A stretch of 5,562 nt of DNA from an uncultured Rhodobacterales bacterium (lineage in GTDB: Bacteria; Pseudomonadota; Alphaproteobacteria; Rhodobacterales; Rhodobacteraceae): NCBI GenBank assembly GCA_937901055.1, contig CALCGO010000443.1, positions 1 through 5,562 on the forward strand. Direction: 5' to 3'. The notes under the pieces are model-generated. The model was given only the letters and a program-made list of their open reading frames with translations, was not told the DNA's origin and did not search any database. Positions 1 through 4,847 of the stretch are shown here, piece by piece. How positions within the stretch are numbered: position 1 is the stretch's first letter; each line of letters begins with the position of its first letter. Both the position numbers and the translations under genes were made by a program.

Positions 1-82
1 CTGCAAGCACACGGGATATCCCGTCACATGTATTCAACAGCTCTACGGCCTGCTCAATAGTGTCTGGCGACTCAAAACGCAT
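1..82 (-). CDS. Molybdenum-hydroxylase FAD-binding (medium, CoxM-type) subunit, N-terminal fragment
   Basis: Partial gene running off the left edge; 27 codons are visible. The peptide begins MRFESPDTIEQAVELL and ends SRVLA, with the next codon starting with G. This matches the usual start of the FAD-binding medium subunit of xanthine or CO dehydrogenase-like enzymes, where a short beta strand, the 'ea-v-LL' helix and a VLAGGT/Q flavin-contact motif follow each other. In that family the subunit carries electrons between the molybdenum and Fe-S subunits and FAD in a cytoplasmic complex. The ATG start is well supported by a perfect AGGAGG at 90-95, 7 nt upstream. Substrate cannot be told from this fragment. 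It lies on the same strand as the phn-HAD unit, 96 nt beyond its end, separated by an inverted repeat, so it probably belongs to another transcription unit. The family call rests on a short stretch and on recall, not alignment. Confidence 0.65.
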   Translation of the reverse strand, partial: MRFESPDTIEQAVELLNTCDGISRVLA

Positions 83-89
83 GGCGCTG

Positions 90-95
90 CCTCCT
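90..95 (-). promoter_or_regulatory. Perfect ribosome binding site (AGGAGG) for the CoxM-type gene
   Basis: The minus strand reads AGGAGG at 95-90, followed by 7 nt and an ATG. This is the strongest Shine-Dalgarno match in the window. It fixes the start of a gene of which only 82 bases are visible. No convincing -35/-10 pair was seen between it and the HAD gene end. Confidence 0.75.
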
Positions 96-127
96 ATATT
101 AAGGGTAATTTCCTGTTCAGTCTTTCA

Positions 128-180
128 AAAATACGCATCGTTGCCAATGGGTAAAATCACATTATTACACTGCGTATTTT
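128..180 (-). terminator. 10-bp inverted repeat after the HAD gene, possible terminator
   Basis: The arms AAAATACGCA (128-137) and TGCGTATTTT (171-180) are perfect inverted copies separated by 33 nt. Read on the minus strand, the first arm overlaps the HAD stop codon (179-181) and the second arm runs into TTTTT (131-127), so a folded RNA would end in a U tract. The position, directly after the last gene of the phn unit, suits a terminator. The AT-rich stem and long loop are atypical for an intrinsic terminator, so an operator or a bidirectional signal is also possible. Confidence 0.4.
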
Positions 181-1078
181 AGGTATGCCTGGAGATCCAG
201 TCGGGCACTATACCGCTGTCTTTGATATAGCCAGCGACATCCCTGCCAGCAAACAACCCATAATCCGTAATCAGGATGGTTTTGACGCCAATTGCAGCCC
301 CGCCCAGCACGTCTGTGTGCAAGGTGTCCCCAACCATCGCAATTCGCTCACGTGAGATCGACGAATCAACTTTCGCCAACGCCAGATCATATACGTTCGT
401 GAAGGGTTTACCGAAAAATTCCGGCTTAATCCCCGTGCGGTGGGTAAGATCGTGTGCGTACCAGCCGGGTTCTAGCGACAATCCCGTTTCACGCGGCGCT
501 ACGATGTCGGGATTGCCGACTAGCACAGGGCGTGGGTTGCGTTTAAGGCTAGATATCATCATGTCCTGATGCGCCCCCGTCCAAGGAGCGCTGCCGAGCA
601 GGATGAACCCCTCGACCTGATCATAAACTGCTGCATCCAAACCTAAGCGCAAACACGGGGCGGGGAAATCTTCCAGCTTGGATTGCTCCAGCGCCATAAC
701 ACCCCAGAGTTTTTCTGGCCGCCCGCCTAGGCCGACGCTTAAGGCATCGCGACTGGCGATCACATCAGACTGTTTGAAATCAAACCCGAACTTGCGGTAT
801 TTTGCCAAAGAAACCTCAGGCGGCAGCGATGCGCCATTAGTCACCACAAATACTTGCTTACCCGCCGCTTGCAATGCGGCCACCCTTTCCGGTGCACCCT
901 CGATAACTGTGTCGCCAACATTAAGGACGCCGAATGCATCGAGCAAAAAGACGTCGAATTGATCCGCCACCTCGCCAATGTTCGATATTTCATTGGAGCA
1001 TGAAGGAAACTTCGCCGTAGGCAAAGCATCCCGCACTTTTTCATATTGAGCAAAAGCCCAATCAGCATCAGACGCCAT
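179..1078 (-). CDS. HAD superfamily class IIA hydrolase (TIGR01459-like), non-canonical motif I
   Basis: A 299-residue cytoplasmic HAD protein. Visible motifs: motif I LLDAFGVLNVG with nucleophile D47; motif II VVTNG with T80; a large C2-type cap between about 83 and 220, containing GNPD (188-191); motif III FFGKP with K224; motif IV MVGDTLHTD with D251 and D256. The cap between motifs II and III puts it in class IIA, with NagD and glycerol-phosphate or nitrophenyl phosphatases. Unusually, the second motif-I Asp (general acid/base in HAD phosphatases) is Phe (F49). Ordinary phosphomonoesterase activity is therefore uncertain. The ATG at 1078 was chosen because AGGA (1085-1088) sits 6 nt upstream. 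Upstream in-frame codons would extend into phnE and add a low-complexity Arg/Cys-rich stretch. It starts 8 nt after the second permease, so it is almost certainly cotranscribed with the transporter and may act on the imported compound. The specific reaction is unknown. Confidence 0.85.
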   Translation of the reverse strand: MASDADWAFAQYEKVRDALPTAKFPSCSNEISNIGEVADQFDVFLLDAFGVLNVGDTVIEGAPERVAALQAAGKQVFVVTNGASLPPEVSLAKYRKFGFDFKQSDVIASRDALSVGLGGRPEKLWGVMALEQSKLEDFPAPCLRLGLDAAVYDQVEGFILLGSAPWTGAHQDMMISSLKRNPRPVLVGNPDIVAPRETGLSLEPGWYAHDLTHRTGIKPEFFGKPFTNVYDLALAKVDSSISRERIAMVGDTLHTDVLGGAAIGVKTILITDYGLFAGRDVAGYIKDSGIVPDWISRHT

Positions 1079-1086
1079 GGTAAATC

Positions 1087-1902
1087 CTAGATAATCGCAC
1101 CGCGAACCTTGGCGGACACCCACTCGCCTATAACAACGGCGACCAGAATTACAGCCAGAATTAGCGATACCTGTGGCCAAGCCAGCGTATTCAGCGAGGA
1201 TTGCAACTGCAACCCGATGCCCCCTGCGCCCACAAGACCTAACACCGTCGATTCACGGATATTGATGTCCCAGCGGAACACGGCAATACCTGCGAAGGCG
1301 GGAAGGATTTGAGGAACGATGCCGAAAACCATGGTCTGCCAACGTGTAGCTCCCGTTGCGGTAATCGCCTCGACCTGATTTTCGTCAATTTCTTCAATCG
1401 CCTCGTACAACAACTTCGCGCAAAACCCGATTGACCGAATGGAAATCGCGATCATACCTGCAAACACGCCTGGTCCGATAATCGACACGAGCAATAACGC
1501 CCAGATCAGTGAATTGATCGACCGCGTCGATACAATCACCAACAACGCGATAGGCCGAATGAACAGCTTGCTTGGGGTGGTGTTGCGGGCCGCCAAAAAC
1601 GCAACGGGAACGGCCATACAAAGCGCGAAAAACGTCCCGAGCGTGGCAATATTCAACGTATCCCAAATTGGTTTGCCAAGTTGCGAAACATAGCTCCAAC
1701 GTGGCGGCAAGGCTCGTCCGCCGATGTCCGCAGCAATCCGTGGAGCATCGTAAACGAAGAACCAAGTAGTCTGATCCGAAATTTTCATCCAGCTGAGATA
1801 GAAGATGATCGCCGCGGCCAACCACATCGCCCAACGGATCAGCTGCGCGTTACGGTCACGGACCTGCCATACTTTTACACCGTTTTTGTCTTGAATAGGC
1901 AT
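1087..1902 (-). CDS. phnE: Phosphonate-type ABC transporter permease, second PhnE paralogue
   Basis: A 271-residue inner-membrane permease of the PhnE family. It shows a cytoplasmic N-terminus, hydrophobic segments near 25-40, 83-105, 118-150 and 245-262, and the coupling loop that docks on the ATPase: E178-A179 followed by TATGATRW, with G184 as the conserved glycine, then VPQILP. A family-typical stretch DINIRESTVLGLVGAGGIG covers 222-240. Length is near the family norm (about 260-290). Its ATG shares one base with the TAA of the upstream permease (TAATG, 1900-1904), and GAGGG at 1910-1914 lies 7 nt upstream, so translation is probably coupled. It is clearly paralogous to its neighbour but diverged, which suggests the channel is a PhnE1-PhnE2 heterodimer. 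The family is known for phosphonate, phosphite and phosphate-ester uptake; the substrate here cannot be read from the permease. Confidence 0.93.
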   Translation of the reverse strand: MPIQDKNGVKVWQVRDRNAQLIRWAMWLAAAIIFYLSWMKISDQTTWFFVYDAPRIAADIGGRALPPRWSYVSQLGKPIWDTLNIATLGTFFALCMAVPVAFLAARNTTPSKLFIRPIALLVIVSTRSINSLIWALLLVSIIGPGVFAGMIAISIRSIGFCAKLLYEAIEEIDENQVEAITATGATRWQTMVFGIVPQILPAFAGIAVFRWDINIRESTVLGLVGAGGIGLQLQSSLNTLAWPQVSLILAVILVAVVIGEWVSAKVRGAII

Positions 1903-2714
1903 TACTGAACCCTCGCTCTGATAATGCCCGAGATGTACTCAAGCGCCATGACGACAATGATTATGATCAACAAAATGGCCGCTACGGTGTCAAACTCGTA
2001 GCGATCAAACGCCGTGTTCAGTGTCGCACCAATACCACCTGCACCAACCAGTCCAAGAACGGCAGATTCGCGAAAATTGATATCTAGACGATAGATCGAT
2101 AACCCGATTAATCGTGGCATAATCTGCGGTTGCACCCCGAAGTTAATCCATTGCAACCAACTTGCACCAGTTGCACGGACCGCTTCGGCCTGAACCTTGT
2201 TCATGTCTTCTATTTCCTCGGCCAACAGCTTGGCAAGGAAGCCAATGGTCGCAAAACTTAACGTCAGGAAGCCTGCCAGCGGGCCGAAACCGAAAATTGC
2301 CACGAACAAGATCGCCACGATAATTTCGTTCAACGCCCGCGATATTGAAATGATAAAGCGGCACACCAGATACACTGGCAAGGGTGCGATATTCCGCGCA
2401 GCGCCAAGTGCGATCGGGATAGATATAGTGATACCGACAACGGTTGATGTGACCGTCATGATAACGCTTTCCATCATGCCTTCTTTGATGTCGCTTGCAC
2501 GTGACCCGAAATCAGGATGTAAAAAAGCAGCAATAAACCTGCGGCCACGTTCAAGCCCCTCGTAAACACGGTGCCAATTGACGTCCATTGAGCCGAGCGC
2601 CGCGACGAAATACACCACAGCAACGATCAACAAACCCCACCGAATGACGGAATTAGTAATGAACGGTTGTTTCTTCCAGGGCGTACCCACTTGGGATTCG
2701 AGTGTCACGCTCAC
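1902..2714 (-). CDS. phnE: Phosphonate-type ABC transporter permease, first PhnE paralogue
   Basis: A 270-residue inner-membrane permease. Hydrophobic segments are clearest near 24-42, 84-106, 126-150, 152-166 and 243-266. The ATPase-docking EAA loop is EAVRATGASW (177-186, G183) followed by VQPQIMP, and DINFRESAVLGLVGAGGIG lies at 221-239, nearly the same as in the next gene. The start is a GTG at 2714-2712 that overlaps the phnC stop (GTGA, 4 nt). An AGGAGG lies 7 nt upstream of it, inside the end of phnC, and decides this start over a second in-frame GTG at 2708-2706 that is 13 nt away. The overlap predicts translational coupling with phnC. It probably pairs with the downstream paralogue to form the membrane channel of the importer. 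Confidence 0.93.
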   Translation of the reverse strand: MSVTLESQVGTPWKKQPFITNSVIRWGLLIVAVVYFVAALGSMDVNWHRVYEGLERGRRFIAAFLHPDFGSRASDIKEGMMESVIMTVTSTVVGITISIPIALGAARNIAPLPVYLVCRFIISISRALNEIIVAILFVAIFGFGPLAGFLTLSFATIGFLAKLLAEEIEDMNKVQAEAVRATGASWLQWINFGVQPQIMPRLIGLSIYRLDINFRESAVLGLVGAGGIGATLNTAFDRYEFDTVAAILLIIIIVVMALEYISGIIRARVQ

Positions 2715-3499
2715 GCTTCACCCTCCTCATCGTCGTCCACGGTTTCAATGGTGGCTTCCCAGTCTTCTTCACCGTAAATGCGCGTCAAGACATCGGGCGT
2801 TAACTCGTTCGGGCCTCCATCAAAAATGATCTTGCCCAAATTCAACGCTACAACGCGCTGCACAAACATTTGCGCCAGATTAACGTCGTGGATGTTGATA
2901 ATCGCAGCCAGACCACGTTCCTTACACATCTCGACAATAAGACGCATAATTTCGCGCGAGGTTTTCGGGTCAAGCGACGCCGTCGGTTCATCCACCAACA
3001 GCAGCGCCGGGTCCTGAATTAGAGCACGGCAGATACCGACACGCTGGCGCTGACCACCTGAAAGCTCGTCAGCACGTTTGTCAGCCATATGCAACAGCCC
3101 CACACGGTCCAAAAGACGATACGCCTCGTCCACGTCGGATTGCGGGAACTTGCGCAGGAAACTGCGCCAGAAACCAACGTAACCAAGACGGCCAGACAAG
3201 ACGTTTTCCATCACTGTCAGGCGCTCTACCAGGGCGTACTCCTGGAAAATCATACCCATGCGGCGGCGCTCGCGGCGAAGAGCGGCCGAGCCCAAGGCTG
3301 TTAAATCAACGCCATCAAGTATTGCCGAGCCGCTCGTCGGATCAACAAGACGGTTAATACAACGGATCAGCGTGCTTTTCCCTGCACCTGATGGCCCGAT
3401 AAGTGCAATCACCTGCCCTTTGGCCACCTCCAGATCGACGTCGCTAAGCGCTTTGTCTCCGGTTTTGTAAACTTTCGTGAGTTTTTCTAACTTCAACAT
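2711..3499 (-). CDS. phnC: Phosphonate-type ABC transporter ATP-binding protein PhnC
   Basis: A 262-residue ABC ATPase with every core element: Walker A GPSGAGKST (35-43), Q-loop Q86 in MIFQEYAL, signature LSGGQ (146-150), Walker B LLLVDE (166-171), D-loop SLD (175-177) and H-loop H204 in INIHDVNLA. The phrases IFQEYALVERLTVMENVLSGRLG and NIHDVNLA are typical of PhnC rather than of other import ATPases. It powers uptake by a dimer bound under the two PhnE proteins. The C-terminus ends in an acidic tail (DDDEEGEA) that is partly dictated by the AGGAGG of the next gene encoded within it. The ATG at 3499 has only a weak upstream GGGG-rich site. It lies 67 nt after phnD, with a GC-rich hairpin between them, so its expression may be lower than that of phnD. 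Confidence 0.95.
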   Translation of the reverse strand: MLKLEKLTKVYKTGDKALSDVDLEVAKGQVIALIGPSGAGKSTLIRCINRLVDPTSGSAILDGVDLTALGSAALRRERRRMGMIFQEYALVERLTVMENVLSGRLGYVGFWRSFLRKFPQSDVDEAYRLLDRVGLLHMADKRADELSGGQRQRVGICRALIQDPALLLVDEPTASLDPKTSREIMRLIVEMCKERGLAAIINIHDVNLAQMFVQRVVALNLGKIIFDGGPNELTPDVLTRIYGEEDWEATIETVDDDEEGEA

Positions 3500-3523
3500 C
3501 TATTCAGACCCCAACCATAGAAA

Positions 3524-3551
3524 GTGCCCGCGCGCTTCCACGCGCGGGCAC
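3524..3551 (-). terminator. GC-rich hairpin between phnD and phnC (attenuator or mRNA-stabilising stem)
   Basis: The arms GTGCCCGCGCG (3524-3534) and CGCGCGGGCAC (3541-3551) pair perfectly over 11 bp around a 6-nt loop. On the minus strand the stem begins 15 nt after the phnD stop and is followed by TTTCTAT, a short broken U tract. This looks like a leaky terminator or a 3' end stabiliser for the phnD message. Binding-protein genes at the head of ABC transporter operons often carry such stems, giving more binding protein than membrane components. No promoter was seen for phnC alone, so full termination is unlikely. Confidence 0.7.
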
Positions 3552-3566
3552 CATTTGTTTATCGAC

Positions 3567-4541
3567 TTATTGGCAAGCGTATGAAACGCCGTTTGCCGTA
3601 TCAATCTTGCGAATAACATCCCAGAACTCTTGGTAAGTCATTGGAAGGAACTGGCCCTCATTAGACTTCTCGAATTCTTCCTGAAGCGATGTGCCTTCCC
3701 AATCAAATGTGAAGAACGACTTGCGGATGTTCGCCGCCAGCTCTGGCTCAAGGTTGTGTGCGATACCAAAACCAGTTGTCGGGAACGTCTGCGATTTATA
3801 AATCGAAACCACATCAGCCGCTTCAATCACACCACGGCTAACCATGCGCGATAGAACCGAGTTCGCAATAGACGCCGCTGGGTAATCGTGGTTGGCAACA
3901 CCCAGAATGGAGTTGTCATGCTTACCCGAGAACGCAGGTTCGAAATCACGATCAGGCAACATATCGAAATCGCCTTTCAAGATCGCCGAAGGTGCCTTGA
4001 AACCGGAATTCGAAGTTGGCGAAGTGAACGCAAGAACACCACCTTTGATGTCTTCTACACTTTCGATGCCCGAACCAGGGTAGGTAAGGATTTCCATCTC
4101 GTAGCCGAAGTTGCCATCAAGCGAAGCCATGATTGTGAAGGGGTTGAAGCCCGCACAGTTAACAGCCAGCGGGTTGGAACCCGTGTTGAAGCCAGCGATG
4201 TGCAAACGACCGGAGCGCATAGCCTCGATCTGTGCCGCGTTCGACTGAACAGGGAAGAACACGACGTCTTTGCCGGTTACTTCTTCCATATAGTCAAGGA
4301 AATCGGACCAAACAGCCTTATATACAGCCGGATCTTCAACTGGTGTATACGCAAAGATCAGCGTGTCGGGATTTACAAAATCCGCAGCATCGGTTGGCGC
4401 ATCCGCCAAAAGATCGCCGTTACGGTCACAATAGCGGTCATCCAAAGTACCACGTGGGCAATCGTCTTGCGCTTGCGCCGCCCCGAAGCTGGAAACCAGC
4501 GCCACAGCAGCAGCACTTAATAAATATTTAGTTTTTATCAT
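3567..4541 (-). CDS. phnD: Phosphonate-type ABC transporter periplasmic binding protein PhnD
   Basis: A 324-residue secreted solute-binding protein. The signal peptide MIKTKYLLSAAAVALVSSFG ends in AAQA, with likely cleavage after residue 24. The mature protein begins with a short Cys-containing segment (C28, C38) with an acidic DRNGDLLAD stretch (39-47). It then follows the PhnD fold: LIFAYTPVEDPAVY (61-74), QSNAAQIEAMRSGRLHIAGF (99-118), a probable anion-binding loop FTSPTSNSGFKAP (172-184), FSGKHDNSILGVANHDYPAA (204-223), and a C-terminal YACQ. C129 and C323 could form a second disulfide. The ATG at 4541 is chosen because GGAGG (4547-4551) lies 5 nt upstream and the signal peptide starts there. 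An earlier in-frame ATG would add 20 residues before the signal peptide. Ligand is inferred from family only: phosphonate, phosphite or a phosphate ester. It heads the operon. Confidence 0.92.
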   Translation of the reverse strand: MIKTKYLLSAAAVALVSSFGAAQAQDDCPRGTLDDRYCDRNGDLLADAPTDAADFVNPDTLIFAYTPVEDPAVYKAVWSDFLDYMEEVTGKDVVFFPVQSNAAQIEAMRSGRLHIAGFNTGSNPLAVNCAGFNPFTIMASLDGNFGYEMEILTYPGSGIESVEDIKGGVLAFTSPTSNSGFKAPSAILKGDFDMLPDRDFEPAFSGKHDNSILGVANHDYPAASIANSVLSRMVSRGVIEAADVVSIYKSQTFPTTGFGIAHNLEPELAANIRKSFFTFDWEGTSLQEEFEKSNEGQFLPMTYQEFWDVIRKIDTANGVSYACQ

Positions 4542-4605
4542 TGTATCCTCCATGTTGATTTTCTTGACGCGAATTAGGAACGATTCACGCGCAAAACGCA
4601 AACAC

Positions 4606-4632
4606 TTTTGTTTCGTTTTGTTCTATTTTGTT
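4606..4632. promoter_or_regulatory. Three helically phased TTTTGTT direct repeats, probable operator for phnD
   Basis: TTTTGTT occurs at 4606-4612, 4616-4622 and 4626-4632, each copy starting exactly 10 bp after the last. A further copy of the core in the opposite direction (ACAAAA) is at 4651-4656. One-turn spacing puts all three copies on the same DNA face, as expected for a protein binding direct repeats. The layout and T-rich sequence resemble direct-repeat operators known for some DeoR/GlpR-family repressors; the regulator itself is not in the window. The array is 65 nt upstream of the phnD start. Intrinsic curvature from phased A tracts is an alternative reading. Confidence 0.5.
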
Positions 4633-4654
4633 CAATTAGTCGGAAAATTCACAA
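4625..4654 (-). promoter_or_regulatory. Candidate sigma70-like promoter for the phn operon
   Basis: On the minus strand, TTGTGA (4654-4649) and CAAAAT (4630-4625) are 18 bp apart, each matching four of six consensus bases. The predicted start near 4618 gives a leader of about 75 nt. The -10 element lies within the TTTTGTT array, so a protein on the repeats would block it. This is the best pair found but is only a weak match, and alphaproteobacterial promoters are hard to call by eye. Confidence 0.3.
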
Positions 4655-4780
4655 AACAATCCAAAGTTTCCACTTCAAACACCCATGACCGAACAGATCA
4701 CAAAGGTACACTTGTTAAGAAGCAAGGAATTCTCGGATCATTTCACCCATTTTTAGCGGTCTTTTTTTACGTACAACCAC

Positions 4781-4810
4781 TTGCCTAAATTTTGTGAATG
4801 CGCATGTTAA
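4781..4810 (+). promoter_or_regulatory. Candidate promoter for apbC
   Basis: TTGCCT (4781-4786) and TGTTAA (4805-4810) are 18 bp apart, 38 nt before the start codon, with T tracts just upstream (4750-4754, 4762-4768) that could act as an UP-like element. The -10 match is poor (three of six). TTGTGA at 4792-4797 is an alternative -35 with no good partner. Confidence 0.25.
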
Positions 4811-4847
4811 GGGCAACTTACCTTACGCATCCAACTGGAACCAGAAA

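Larger units (their letters stand above)
4542..4847. other. Divergent intergenic region between phnD and apbC
   Basis: A 306-bp AT-rich region with no supported gene. It holds the phnD ribosome binding site (4547-4551), three phased TTTTGTT repeats (4606-4632), T tracts at 4750-4754 and 4762-4768, an 8-bp palindrome ATGCGCAT (4798-4805), and a weak GGAA site (4837-4840) for apbC. I looked for an 11-bp-spaced pair of TGTCA-type half sites (Pho box) on both strands and saw none that was convincing. Confidence 0.85.

Noticed and set aside
1079..1180. A 34-residue N-terminal extension of the HAD protein within phnE
   Set aside because: It would overlap the end of the permease by about 94 nt, has an Arg/Cys-rich composition unlike HAD N-termini, and the ATG at 1078 has its own AGGA site and sits just after the permease stop.
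3888..4520. A 210-codon plus-strand open frame antisense to phnD
   Set aside because: It lies wholly inside a well-supported gene, has no recognisable domain or good ribosome binding site, and its composition looks like a shadow frame.
4542..4601. A 20-residue longer start for PhnD
   Set aside because: It would place charged residues before a complete signal peptide; the ATG at 4541 has GGAGG 5 nt upstream and a standard signal sequence.
4685..4698. A possible Pho box (CTGTTCGGTCATGG on the minus strand)
   Set aside because: Only one half resembles the TGTCA-type unit and no second copy lies 11 bp away.
4711..4726. An inverted repeat CTTG...CAAG
   Set aside because: The arms pair perfectly over only four bases, which is within chance expectation.
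4745..4770. T tracts as an intrinsic terminator
   Set aside because: No stem precedes the T run on either strand, and no gene ends nearby on the plus strand.
4552..4788. A 78-codon plus-strand open frame in the phnD-apbC gap
   Set aside because: It has no purine-rich ribosome binding site, runs through the repeat array, and encodes a low-complexity Phe/Lys/Thr-rich peptide without known features.
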